Positions 46,423 to 57,859 of a stretch of 64,000 bases of DNA are shown in pieces; position 1 is the stretch's first letter; each line of letters starts with the position of its first letter. The stretch lies in contig OW121853.1 of the NCBI GenBank assembly GCA_933228895.1, forward strand, positions 123,400,133-123,464,132. The letters are read 5' to 3'. The notes beneath the pieces are model-generated. The model saw nothing but the letters and a program-made list of their open reading frames with translations. It ran no database searches and had not been told where the DNA came from. Both the position numbers and the translations under genes were made by a program. Source of the DNA: Platycnemis pennipes (Eukaryota; Arthropoda; Insecta; Odonata; Platycnemididae).

Positions 46423-47609
46423 TTGACTCCTGATGATGAAATTTTCTTAAAATATTTTAGACATTCTCGGGCACCGACCGTTTACACAACATAAAAATGC
46501 GACAGGAGCTAAAATCACGGCTTTTAAAGATTTTACCATATAATCACGAATAAATTGTCAGTTACGAAACAATTGTGAACGTCCTAAAAGTTAACTGCGA
46601 CACCTTATGGACTGATGTACATATCGCCCTTAATTCCTTAAAGTACGCACTCCATTCCGCTGCCTCTCGCGTGCTATAATTAGGTCCAGGGCATTGACTG
46701 ACTAAATAAAGAAGCCTTGCGGAAGAATAGTGGCCACTCGTAGGGAGTAGAGCAACTTTCTTCCCCGTTGCAGGAACGAATGGATCCAAAGGTTAGAATA
46801 AATTTCGCTCTTAATGGCACAGTAGATGACCAGCATTAGAATACACATTAGACCCAAGAATCAATGCTTTGATCGTCATTTGAAGTGAATTTTAAATGAA
46901 GGACGATTAAAAATTGAGAGGGAATGGCCATAACGGTGTAACATTGAGCAGCAAATTCATTCATAAAATTCACAAAAGATTCACAAAATTAAATTTGTTA
47001 CATTGACCCGAAAAATTAACACGCTTGTTCACCTTTCTTCACACATTAACTCGATCACTTCAGTCACACGATGAAAACAAGGGATCACTATTAAGGACCT
47101 CCCTCAGCTTTATTTTAGCCGGCAGCCGAATGTAGTATACAGGTCGGTAACCATATACTTGGCATCCCTAAGTTCACGGGTTCGAATCCCGTCTGGAGCA
47201 TGGATTTTATATCAAATTTAGCCTTACGTTTAGTATATATGGCGTGATATTACCTATAAAACTGAAATAGTACAGCTGAACTCAAAGAAATACCATTGCC
47301 TTGTCTGGGCATTTCGCAGTCCCACGGAGGGAGTAATGTACACAATATGCACAGGCATAAACAATGGCTGAGGTGACTCTCCAGATAGTCAATTAGTGGG
47401 GGGGGTACAGTTTTGGGCAAATCACACAGTTTGTTAACTTGGATTCGCTGTTGCAAGGCTAATTTAAGCCAGAAATAAAGGCAACACTACAAACAACGGC
47501 ACTAAGCTTTACCAAGATTCAGAGATAGAGAATTGGAGCGAACAGAAAAAAAATAACATACGTAATGGGAGAAGAGACATTAGGATTCACTGGAAAACAG
47601 GCAGCAACA
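46423..47609. other. No gene recognised; a tRNA-like B box at 47.18 kb
   Basis: The stretch at 47130-47210 has gggttcgaatcccg, a perfect B-box-type sequence, but no acceptor-stem pairing. It is probably another SINE fragment. The rest is unassigned. Confidence 0.35.
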
Positions 47610-47889
47610 CCAAGGAGGTTGTGTTTGAAACCGTCGGGATTATCTCGAATGGGTAACCAAGGAGTCACGTGGTACAAACACGAGTGGTTTGCTAATTTAG
47701 TGTCCGAATTGTCACAATATCGTTAATTGTTTTTACTTGAGTTTTTCTTATCTGTCTCGAATATAGGGACCCCAGATAAGATAAAACACTAGTGTAAACG
47801 ATGAATGAGGTAGCGATCAGCGGTTTTAATACACCAAATTTACGAACCATTCGTGTTTCCGACGGTTTCCAACACAACCTCCCCTGGGG
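47610..47889. mobile_element. Fold-back MITE, family 1, copy 5
   Basis: Starts ccaaggaggttgtgtttgaa, ends aacacaacctcccctgggg. The right arm lacks the accacgtgactcc...attcg block, so the hairpin is partly open. Confidence 0.8.
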
Positions 47890-49141
47890 TCTCACGGATT
47901 ATTTCAACCATTGAGAGACTGGAGATTAGTATTCTTCGAGAATACTAATCTCCAGTTTCCTTTGAGAATATTATTCCTTCGAAATGTAAGAAGCATTTCC
48001 CCTCCAAATGAAACTGCTATCTCGTACGGAGAGTATTTTTCATGGTTAGAAAGAGAGATTTAACATCTAGGGCGCATGGTGATGGGAGCAGGACATTTGG
48101 TCCAGTCCAAAAGAAAAACGATAAACAAAAATCAGAAAGCATAACATTTCAACCTCTTTAACACTATCTCTCCGCATGTGACTGCAAATATATTGATCAC
48201 TCCAGCGTAAAATTCAAGGGAAAATTGTGACGCCTGAAAGCCACTTAATGAAACAAAGGTTTGTATCAGAGTACATTCGTTTACTACTATTTAAATAAAT
48301 ACGTGTGTCTACAAGCATGGAACCTTTGAGTACAAAATTACAAGATAGAGGAGAAATGTATTAAGTGTCCGAAAATAAATTTGAAAAGTTACGCGCATCC
48401 GAAGACATTGAAACGCAAAGGCGTGTGAATTCGCTTATGTGTAACCGCCTCTCCTAAGACGTCGATTCGCGAACGGGTGGGAATATCCGTCGGGGGCATT
48501 CCCAGGGTGAGCCAGGCGAGGTCAAGGGCACACCGAGTGACCTCATGCAGCAGAGCGCCGAGGCTAAGTTCCCCGGCAACGAGCGTAACTATCGCCCAAG
48601 TACTCCAAAGGTGAGAGAAACACATCCCAGTAAGAGTTCATTGAAGCCCTAGGAAAAGAAATACGATAAAAGCATTTACAATTCCCCACACTTGACGCTT
48701 CACTTACGAACGGTTTTATAATGTCCGGTTAAATATTTTCGAGCTAAAAAAACAACCGAAACCAACAAACCAACAGTTAAAATTGTTGTCCACAAATTGA
48801 TCCACAATTCACAGGTTCATTCCGTCTGTCTGAACTTTATTTTGTAACCAGAACTTTCGAAAACAGTCAAGGTAAGTTAACGTCAACATTATCTGATGGT
48901 TAACGCTTACTAGACATCATAAAACAGTGTTAGAAACAGTTTGACAAGTATACACAACGTTATGGGGACTAATATCAATTTCCTAATAAAACGTTAGATT
49001 TTTCGCAGTAAACTAACGATTGATTTTCTATTAAATGAGATAAACGTTCTGCTTTAAGCAAGAGTATCTCTCTTGCAATTTCACTATGCAGGAAATGAAG
49101 CCGCGCCGTCTACTGATAAGAGCTATAAGTAAACAAACACA

Positions 49142-49444
49142 CCAGGGGGTTGTGTTAGAAACCGTCGGGATTATCTCGAATAGGTAACCAAAGAGTCACG
49201 TGGTATAAACACAAATGTTTCGCAAATTTTGTGTGTTCAAACTCATTCATTGTTTACACTTGTGTTTTATCTCAACTGGAGGCTCTATAATCGAGACATG
49301 AGAAAAACTCAAGCGAAAACAATTAATGGGGTTGTAAACAGCGGTTATAACACACCACATTTGCAAATCATTCGTGTTTACACTACTTGATTCCTTGGTT
49401 ACCTATTCGAGACAGCATCGACGGCTTCAAACACACCCACCCAC
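49142..49444. mobile_element. Fold-back MITE, family 1, copy 6
   Basis: Complete, with both arms (gaaaccgtcgggattatctc and its inverse) and the self-complementary centre. It lies about 100 bp downstream of the putative exon at 49.55-49.73 kb. Confidence 0.85.
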
Positions 49445-49545
49445 GACAATATACTATTCACTATCGCCACATTTCCAAATTAGTTTCTTTTTTTCTCCTT
49501 CGATCGAGAATAAGTATTGCGTGGGAAATGAAGAAAACTACTTAC

Positions 49546-49728
49546 GACCGGGGCGGAGTGCCTCCTCTTTGGGGTGGAGGTGGCGGCGGGTAGCACTGGG
49601 GGGAGTTTGCAGCAACCCCCGAACTCCCCCGGTTCACCGAAGTCCAGCCCATCGCAGTTCCCCGAGCTGGACACGAGCTTACTACTCACTACGGGAAGGG
49701 ACACGTGCTGGGTCCACACGGACAACAT
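49546..49728 (-). CDS. Candidate first coding exon, possibly numb alternative 5' exon
   Basis: On the minus strand an ATG (context gtcgccATGttg) opens 61 codons that stay open to a perfect donor (GTC then GTAAGTAG), phase 0. The peptide begins MLSVWTQHVSLPVVSSKL and ends KLPPVLPAATSTPKRRHSAP plus V. It lies in the GC-rich 49.5-51.7 kb block, on the numb strand, and its phase matches the numb exon at 28984-29202, which is open through its acceptor. I do not recognise the peptide. It could equally begin a different gene nested on this strand. Confidence 0.4.
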
Positions 49729-51700
49729 GGCGACTCCTTCACTTGGGATTTTTCGACCTCAAAACCACTCTTCAATGTCCAGGGACAATTGTTTGTTCCC
49801 GCGGATTAAGCGTCCGCCTAGTATCTTCAGCTCTTCGGGATATGAGCAACCAACTGCTCTTCAGCTGCAGGCGATGTTGATTTGGCGATTTCCTTATCAC
49901 TGAACTACTTCTGCCAAGACCTTCCAGTCAGAATCCGGACAAACGTCTTCGGATGAGATCCCGATTTGATCAGTCTATTCTGCCACCCAAGTCTCTTGAA
50001 CTGCAGGATATAATTGACGCGGGAAAAATCCAGTTGTTTTCCCTAAATCGGATTGGAATATAGATTTTTATCGTTTCTCCCGTATGCTTGTCCACTTGAA
50101 ACCCCACAAGAAGCCAGGCAAATGCCTTGAGAGTGGTCTCCACGCTTTTTCAACAAGGAGAGACGAGACGGGGATGATTTCCACGACTTTTCCTTTCGTA
50201 AGGCCTCCTGGCAATACGCCGGAGTAGGGTTTTTCCCCTCAAGTCAGGTGACACAAAAAAAAACACGTGCCAAAGAAAAGGCAGTTAGTTCCTCTTTTTC
50301 TAAGAAGCAAACAATAGGCGACGGCCGAGTTATCCTGAAAGACAGCTCCGTTCTCAAGACGGGATTCGTCGTTGAAGCTGTACAGGCAAAATGTGGGAAT
50401 AATCTAGAAGAAAACACGCACATACAAACAAAATAACACACGCACACACTCTTTGATTAGCAGGAGAGAGTACGCTAGGCTCCTAGAAGATGTCCACTCA
50501 TCACGTGGTCGAAGCAGTCACACAACACTAGAGTGCGACGGGCTAAGAGGACTGGCCCGCTGACGGCTACCGACCGTTTGACAGGCTCGACAGGGATTCG
50601 TCAGAGCCGGCCGGCTGGGCGCCACCCAACGTCCAGAGGCGCCGTCATCGCTTGGACCTGAGTCACCCGGCGCTGCTTCCTTCACCACGCTCCCGTTCGA
50701 TGGGGCTTCCTCCTCGACAGACACCGGAAGACGCTCTGTGCAGGCTGAGACAGCGAGGCGAGAAGAAAGGTGGGGGAACTGGTATAAGAAGCGGAAGGGT
50801 GGCTAGGAGACGGGCAGCTGACAAAGTCTTGAGAAGAAAACACGAGTAGCTTGCAGTCCGTGCGTTCGTATATTTGCGCAACTACAAAAGTGTCGAATTA
50901 GCGCAATGAACGAACAATGTACGATCGGGAGTCAACAAAAACGGACTACTTCTGCCGACACGCTCCCTTAGCTTCTCAAGACGCTACGCGTGAATCACAG
51001 TCGAACGCAACACTCGCTCGAAGTGGGGATTTATCACGCTCCCTTCACCTTCAACACGTCTTGCTGAAAAGAATCCTTTCGGCGACTATTACTTGTGTTC
51101 AGAACTTCAAACAATTCCTTCTAGCTAAATAAAAACAGCTTCGTTGTCCACGATTCCGAAAACTCGTCCAATGTAGTGTTTTGATGAATGCCCCAAGATT
51201 GTCTCTTGAGCTTCTTTTGGGACGAACAGTAGAAGAAGCGAACTTCTGTCTTGTTCGATGCCTCTGCGTGATGCAGGCGGACTGGTAAGTCTGTGTTGTC
51301 AGCGGGAATACGCGCTGCCGTCTTCGTCTGGCTCGGAGCAACTCTCTTCGACTGAGGACCGGATGGGTTTGCGCCGAGTTCCACAGCGCTGTGTAACTAA
51401 AAACTCTAGCCGGGGCATTCCCCTCCCTTCCCCTCCTCCCCCCTCCTTTTCCTCAACCCCCTCCAGTCAAGGATAATCCCCTTCCCCTCTCCGTGAATAA
51501 CCTCGCGGAAAAGAGCCCTCCACCCCCCTTTTCCCTCCCTTCTTCCCCTCACACTACCACTCTCTCGCTCGTCAACCTCGAAAGGAACCAAATATCCGTC
51601 GCCGAGCAACCGAAAAAAAAGAGCAGCGGCTCCTTCCGTGCGATACACTTCCCTGCCACGCTAAATCCTTAACCGAAGGCGGAAGCTTCGCGAATCGAGG
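49729..51700 (-). promoter_or_regulatory. CpG-rich block, candidate promoter region
   Basis: A GC- and CpG-rich stretch in otherwise AT-rich DNA, immediately upstream (minus strand) of the candidate first exon. aacatggcgac at 49724 resembles a YY1 initiator-type motif overlapping the ATG. No TATA box is placed convincingly. The assignment as promoter is by composition and position only. Confidence 0.35.
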
Positions 51701-51874
51701 GCATTTGATAAGGGACGCTGGGCTGTTTAGTTAGGGGGAGGGGGGGTCGTTGGAAAAGGTGTCGGTTTTCAGGTGAGGGGAATCACCCACGCAGTTCTGG
51801 GGAGAGAGCGATGATAAGAAGGAAAGTTTCCTCCATCGTCGATTGAACGATATCGTGCACGCACCTATCCTGAC

Positions 51875-52010
51875 TTAATTCAGAATCTCAACTACAGTCT
51901 CGCTTCTACCACTTACGTCCTAGAATCCCTACCACGAGTCACATTGGTGTACAGATTATACCTGCAAAGGTGGTCAGCATGAAACTAAGAACTGAGTTGA
52001 GATTCTGAAT
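51875..52010. mobile_element. Short TATTCAGAATCTCAACT MITE
   Basis: 136 bp from taattcagaatctcaactac to gagttgagattctgaat, terminal inverted repeats of about 18 bp. The interior matches part of the larger members (gtgtacagattatacctg). Confidence 0.75.
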
Positions 52011-52034
52011 ATGTTGGTTGGTTATGTATTCTGA

Positions 52035-52280
52035 ATATGTTCTTGGATAACATTGGTAGCTGCATGTTGGTATAAGGACTTATAGCTAACCCAACTAACG
52101 GCATGTTTTTCCATGTATGTTTTGCTATTTTTATCTTTTTTTAAATAGCGTAGTTTTGAACAGTACTTATAAAAGTACTGATCCTTTATTTATGCATGAT
52201 ATGTAGTGCATGTTTGGTGAGAGTTCACCCCCTGCCACACACCTTTATGGTGGCTTGCAGGGTATTATGTAGATGTAGAT
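52035..52280 (+). pseudogene. LINE family 1 3' UTR stub, subfamily A
   Basis: ggataacattggtagctgca through the accccctgccacacacct, gcttgcagggtatta and agatgtagat end. It is directly followed by a SINE of family 2. Confidence 0.8.
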
Positions 52281-52605
52281 GTTATTCAGGGGAGGCGACC
52301 GACGGCTGAGGTCATTTGCGCCATTTAGGATAAGTGGGTGATTGGGTAATGGTAGGAGTTTTCAGGGAAAGGAGGAAGGGTGGAGAGAAACCCGGCGTCG
52401 GCATTAGCCTACTCTTAACGAAAGGCGCCAAGGGGACCACGGCTTAACGTCCCATCCGACGGACGGAGTACTGAACTTGAGATTTACTCCACTAGGCACT
52501 CAAGTGGGGACCGGTTTTCCACTGAAAAATCCGCCACTGCCGGGAATCGAACCCGGGCCCTCGGGATGGGAGGCCAGTAGTCTATCCACCACAGCAACCC
52601 GATCT
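52281..52605 (-). repeat. tRNA-derived SINE, family 2, copy 2
   Basis: Minus strand: gatcgggttgctgtggtgga, A-box-like, then B box gggttcgattcccgg, body to cctgaataac. It is nearly collinear with the 30.4-kb copy. Its 3' end lies exactly at the end of the LINE stub. Confidence 0.88.
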
Positions 52606-52619
52606 CCTTCTGAATATGT

Positions 52620-52849
52620 CTGGACCGTATTCAGAACCTTCTCACTTCTAATGCGGACGCTATAAAATTTCTATCACGAGTTCAAAAGGGTAGCCAGATT
52701 CTCCTCGAATTGATGAACAGAGAGGCGCCTAGAAGTAATATCAACTTGTAAGATAAATCTACACACCAAGTTCACTCGAAGTGGAGATTTTAGGAACAGT
52801 AGGCAGGATAAGCAGGCATGACTGAAGTTGAGATTCTGAATATAGACCT
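52620..52849. mobile_element. TATTCAGAATCTCAACT MITE, diverged copy
   Basis: ggaccgtattcagaacctt at the left and aagttgagattctgaatata at the right; about 230 bp. Confidence 0.65.
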
Positions 52850-52869
52850 AAGTCTACACCTAGAAATCA

Positions 52870-53311
52870 AGACGGACATTTTCTGAAGTTGCTTTCGATA
52901 AGTATAGGTAAATTTTAAAAAATCCAGCGTAATACGACAGGATAGATTATTAAAAAATAGTCAAGAAATATATAAGAATAGAGTGAGGTTTAAAATGTGA
53001 TTCCTTCCCTGTTCAATAAGGGTTAAGAGAAATAGATTGAGGCATAGTTACGTGGAATATGGTAGTTATTTATAGGTTTCTAGGTTTTTCGCGGACGCAT
53101 GATTCCCTTAAAGAATAAGGCATGGGGATACATTAATGTTTTGCATAGCTGCATGCTAGTACGGCATTATATCGTAAATAACAGTACCTACAAGATTTGA
53201 GTAGAATCGGTCCAGCTTACTGACGACCGTCACTTTACTTGTTTAAATTTTTGTTGTAAATCACCTTCTGCCACCCACCTTAATGGTAGCTTGCAGGGTA
53301 TTATCTAGATG
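52870..53311 (+). pseudogene. Diverged LINE family 1 3' fragment
   Basis: A decayed C-terminal coding region followed by caccttctgccacccacctt, aatggtagcttgcagggtat and agatgta. It is more diverged than the other copies, so older. A 45-bp piece of the same 3' motif is at about 53420-53462. Confidence 0.6.
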
Positions 53312-53600
53312 TATCTCCGTGTTCCCAAACTTATCCAGTTTTCACCTGTAAAGGCGATAGTGTAGTCACTACGATTCAATACGATTGTTTGGGTTGTAGA
53401 TTATGCATTAGAGGAGTGAAGTCACCCCCTGCCATACATCTTTAGAGGTTATGGTTTGCCGGGCGAACACTGCAGTTGCTGAAGTGCTGGGAGCGCTCCT
53501 TCTGGTGACTTCTCATCGCTGCTTCCGCTAGGGGAAGCGCGCCTCTTTTTCGAAAACACGATCGCGTTGCGCAACAATCGCTTGGACGAACCGCGCTTGG

Positions 53601-53620
53601 TAGAGAGAGAGAGAGAGAGC
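53601..53620 (+). repeat. GA dinucleotide microsatellite
   Basis: gagagagagagagagagag-type run interrupting a GC-rich stretch. Confidence 0.9.
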
Positions 53621-54189
53621 TGCGGCCGATGGGAACCACATACCACAGCCGTGGGAGCGAAATTTACATCGGAAGCTCCTGAAATGGTATTTAAAAAAAC
53701 GGAAGGGTCACAGGGTCTTGACTCGGACATCACGGGACACCGATACCCCCCCGAGATTCGAAATAAATCCCACGGCAGAAGAGTTTTAGAACAGAAGGCC
53801 AGCCACCTGTCTCGCTGGGTGAACTACAGGAATAAGGAAGCGTGTCCAGTACGTCGCAGATGTTACTTTCCATCAGCCACTCTTCCCTAACGTGACCAAA
53901 ACTGAAAAAAAAACCTTCAACAGCACTGATGTACGAATATATTTGAATGTAGCAACCGTCCAACGTAATCTAACGATAAAATTAACATTCCTATGTCCAG
54001 CTTATGATTTGCATATAAATTACGCCAGAGTGAAACTAATCTATAAACGAACCATTGAGAAAGAGAATCAGCAAAAATCCTCTCAGCGTTTACACGGTTG
54101 TGTGTCTTCACTGACAAATTTATGCATCAACTAAAAGTAAATTCAAAACTATATATGCAAAAAATTCATGCGAAAGACCATAGGTAGCG

Positions 54190-54470
54190 TATTATGTAGA
54201 TTTGACTAGGTAAATAAGATTAGAGAGATGCATTGTCAAGCACATAGATTTAAAATGTCATTTTCCCGCGTAACATTAGAGATCATAATAGGCTGCATAG
54301 CAAAGGGATAGGTAGGGGAAATATTATTAGTCTGTAGAGGTAGCTCTTAGTTACATGGCCGCATGGCTTGGTAGCTGTCAGTTGCATGCAAATGGTGCAG
54401 AATTTGGTGATCTTCATCCCCATGCCACACACCATCGCGGTGGCTCGCAGTGTATTACGTAGACGTAGAT
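54190..54470 (+). pseudogene. LINE family 1 3' stub, subfamily B
   Basis: aataagattagagagatgca with remains of DRFKMSF, then the 3' UTR and catgccacacaccatcgcgg end with cgtagacgtag. Confidence 0.75.
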
Positions 54471-55017
54471 TGAGTTGGTGAATAAACTTTTTAGACAAAG
54501 AGAATATTTACTCGTTAATAAGTCACACGTATGTACATTAGGTATATTAGATGTGTTGTTCACATCGTATTGGTAATAGAAACAAGTGAAACTATGAAAG
54601 AAAAATACTATTCCACAGCTCCGGAAAAAGTGTAGTTCGAATATAAATGCGAAGGTAGAATGAAAAGAAGAACAGCACTCGCAAAGAAAAAATTTGGAAG
54701 GAGAATAAAAATGCCTTGGGCGCCCAGCACGTGAATTTGTATATTAAAAAATATTCTTTCGCAAAAAAACCTTTTCGTTAAGTATGTTCATTTGTGGAAG
54801 AGAAACCTGTAGATTGTGAAAGATGGAGGAGTCTCGCTTGGAAGACGTTGAAATGGAGATGTGAAGAAGGATACCGAGACTGGGGTGGGCACATAATTAA
54901 ACGTAGGGATACCAAGGGAAATCAGAAGAGAGCGGAATTAACCAAAGGAGATGGAAAAAAATGAAAGTAATATTAGTTGGGCAAGTTCGGAGACACGATG
55001 AGTTCTTAGATATCTAG

Positions 55018-56334
55018 ATGGGTTCCGGAAAGGTAGATCTTGCGAGACACAATTAGCTTTATTCGTACACGATATTTTAGTCCACGGCGAAAGCAGTACT
55101 GAAGTTGATGCGATATTTTTAGATTTTAAAAAGGCTTTCGATAAAGTTCCTCATGACAAATTAATCTTGAAGTTAGAGAGTTTTGGTATAAATAAAGACG
55201 TTGTATGTTGGGTAAAAGAATTCTTAAGTGGGCGAGAGCAGAGGGTTGTCATAGATGGTATCATGTCGGACACAATCGAAGTCACATCGGGAGTTCCCCA
55301 GGGTAGCGTAGTAGGTCCGCTTCTATTTCTTTTATACATAAACGATTTGGGTACCGTAGTTAGTAGTAAGCTTAGACTTTTTGCAGACGATGCGGTGGTG
55401 TACAGGGGTATATCAAACGAAGAGGACACGAAATCACTTAGCAAGGATTTAGATGCAATTCAAGAGTGGTGCGACAAATGGCAGTTAGAACTCAACCTTA
55501 AAAAGTGTGTAGCTATCAATTTTTGGAGGAGGAATAATTCGATAGAGCGATCCTATAGAATTAATAACACGAAGATCGAAAACGTTGAAACCGTAAGATA
55601 TTTAGGTGTAACAATCACTAAAGATTTATCGTGGGGAAGACACATAAGGGAAATATGCGGCCGAGCGAAACGAAAGCTAGGATTTATAAAAAGAGTACTT
55701 GGGAAATGTGATGAGAAGACAAAAGAGCGATGCTACTTTTCACTAGTTAGGCCCCACCTTGAGTATGCAGCCAGTGTATGGGATCCTAATGAATTAGGTT
55801 TGATGAGAGAACTAGACAGTGTGCAGCGTAGAGCAGCTAGGTTCGTCAAAAGGTGTTACGATAGGTTGAGTAGTGTATCAGAATTAATACAAGAATTAGG
55901 GTGGGAATCATTATCAGAGCGTAGATTAAAGTACAGATTGAATCTATTAGAGAAATTTCTATCGGATAGCTTTACTGAAGATGTTAGGCACATATTAAAA
56001 ACACCAGCGTATTATGCTAGATTCGACCAGATAAATAAGATTAGAGAGATAGATTGTCGTACAGATAGATTCAAAATGTCATTTTTCCCCCGTACTATAA
56101 GAGAACAGAATAGGCAGCATAGGAAAGGGATAGGTAGGGGAAATATTTTAGAGTATTCTGTAATGCATGATGCATGTTTTAACCCCTCAAATACTATAGA
56201 TACTAACAATCCAGTTGCATGAGACCCTTTAGTTGCTTGCTTGCATGCTAGTAGTGCATGCTTGGTGACCTTCACCCCCTGCCACACACCCTCGCGGTGG
56301 CTTGCAGGGTATCGTGTAGATGTAGATGTAGATA
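55018..56334 (+). mobile_element. LINE family 1 insertion, 5'-truncated, subfamily B
   Basis: The element starts abruptly within the reverse transcriptase (GFRKGRSCETQL) and runs through the 3' UTR. It ends in a hexamer tail gtagatgtagatgtagata in place of poly(A). This is the longest and best-preserved copy of the family in the window. CR1/L2-type elements often end in short tandem repeats in this way. Confidence 0.9.
55021..56222 (+). pseudogene. Reverse transcriptase C-terminal part (non-LTR)
   Basis: The frame is open from the truncation point to a stop at 56222. It shows GFRKGRSCETQL, DAIFLDFKKAFDKVPHDKL (RT motif A), SGVPQGSVVGPLLFLLYIND (motif B), LRLFADDAVVY (the FADD box, motif C), a KWQLELNLKKC motif D region, VRYLGVTITKDLSWG, and the cysteine-free C-terminal RRAARFVKRCYDR segment. 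The catalytic aspartates of the polymerase are intact. Missing are the endonuclease domain and the RT fingers, so it cannot move itself. Non-LTR RTs prime synthesis at the nicked target and commonly leave such 5' truncations. Confidence 0.92.
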
Positions 56335-56401
56335 TCAATTATGGAGAAAAACTCCAGGGTAAGAAAACCAATGAGGAGGGCCTGAAAGCGAAAAGGGTTT
56401 T

Positions 56402-57325
56402 CATCTACATCTACGCAATGCCCTGCAAGCCACAATGAGGGTGCGTGGCAGGGGGTGAATATCACCAAGCATGCACTATGGGCATGCAACTAGGCTACTA
56501 CACGGAAACATGTTAGATAATTGGGCGACATGCAGGTAGATGGTTAGTATCTACATAGTAATAAAGGAATTATGATGATGGCATTTGTCTACATATATTT
56601 ATGTGTATTTACCTATTATGCACGGGTTAGTAATGTTAACACATTGTAACGTCGGGCAAATAATCCGGGAGAACACTAATTTCAATAAAGAAAACGTAGT
56701 TTATCAGACTCTCCTTTATTCTTCCTCTCCTCCAAACATCAACAACCACAACAATCCCCCCGCTTCACTCACCCAGCAACCAACCAACATCTCCCAAACA
56801 ATCAAAACAAATATCAGACGTTACAACATGCATCATGCACTACAGATTAACAATATCTCACCTACCTATGCTGTCTATTACGTTCTATTATATTACGCGG
56901 GAAAAACGACATTTCGATGCATCGTTGTTGCAGTCCATCTTCCATTTATCAAATACCCGAAAACGTCACATATGGTCTTTACATCAGGCTCTTTAGCTAT
57001 TCACGAATACACATGCACAGACATCCATGCCCCAGGAAGTATAAATCCTTCCTGGGCGGAATTCGAACCCGCGAACCTGGGATTGACAGACCATGGATTT
57101 ACCCCGCCACCACCGGGGCCGGCAAACTCCTGTCTTGTCAAATATAGCATAATACGCTGGTGTTTTTAATATCTGTCTGACATCTTCAGTAAAGCTATCC
57201 GTTTTAAATTTCTGCAGGAGATTTAATCTGTATTTTAACCTACGACCCGATAGTAATTCCCAACCTAATTCTTCTATTAATTCTGATATTCTACTAAAAC
57301 TATCGTAACACCTTTAATGGCAAAA
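56402..57325 (-). pseudogene. LINE family 1 copy, reversed, broken by insertions
   Basis: Inverse of the 3' end (atctacatctacgcaatgcc, ctgcaagcc...) at the left, then 3' UTR pieces at 56.82-56.9 kb, and RT sequence (inverse of EKFLSDSFTEDVR-like text) at 57.13-57.32 kb. Between them lie a SINE (56.91-57.13) and an unassigned block (56.59-56.82). It is the only copy of this family on the minus strand. Confidence 0.75.
56908..57132 (-). repeat. tRNA-like SINE, family 1
   Basis: Read on the minus strand it starts gccggccccggtggtggcgg and has an intact B box (gggttcgaattcc). The body includes cgtgaatagctaaagagcct and gaccatatgtgacgttttcg. It is inserted within the reversed LINE copy. Confidence 0.75.
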
Positions 57326-57590
57326 GAACAACAACGAAGAGGATTTGAAGTCAGATGATTATGCCACGACCAAACTAAATAATTCAATAGAACCATTAAC
57401 TTTGCCAACCGGTGCTTCATCAGAGCATGATAACAAGCCAAGCAATTAGAGGTATTGTGTTACGGAAGGTCACCATTGACGCAGAATCCTGGACACGAGG
57501 AATTGCTGGTGGAAGTTGTGACATACTGGTGACATGAAGGGAAAGTTAGCAAGAGTAGAATTGGTTCTTCGTGAAAAACGACCCTTATTG

Positions 57591-57859
57591 GCAGGCACGT
57601 AGCCAGGGGCTTGTGGTGCTTCAGCCCCCCCCACCCCCGAAATTTTTTCCCAATAATTTTGTTGTCCTGATTTTAGCAGCTAACTTTACTAGTGAGAAGA
57701 GAAAAATATGGGCACTGTAAAAGTAAATACCAAGCACTGAAAATTAAGGGAAGAGATTTGCAACATGTCGGCACCGAATGGGCAAGGCTGCTTTGTTTAA
57801 AGCTACGCAAGACTTAGCCCCCCCTCCCCCCCGAAGCAAATTTCTGTCTACGTGCCTGC
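57591..57859. mobile_element. MITE with GCAGGCACGTAG termini
   Basis: Terminal repeats gcaggcacgtag and its inverse, with C-rich sub-termini. The flanking ttattg / ttatcg look like an imperfect duplication. Confidence 0.7.

Larger units (their letters stand above)
45540..46440 (+). pseudogene. LINE family 2 C-terminal remnant with two nested insertions
   Basis: Reads NKVAEVRKQFIRTYI, then after an insertion MFLYDSEAWTMTAAVKKKVE, RVTNEEVLRRVGEKRSLL-like text with stops, GHILRHDGLMKTIVEGKVNG, and a frameshifted GRPRM tail. A family 1 LINE stub (45735-45828) interrupts it near atctg, and the 179-bp hammerhead insertion sits in its 3' end. Confidence 0.75.

Noticed and set aside
47130..47210. 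Possible tRNA gene (gggttcgaatcccg)
   Set aside because: No acceptor stem or D arm could be paired; more likely a SINE remnant.
55167..56222. Reading the RT frame as a functional host gene
   Set aside because: It starts at a truncation point inside an RT, lacks endonuclease and fingers, and has many broken copies nearby.
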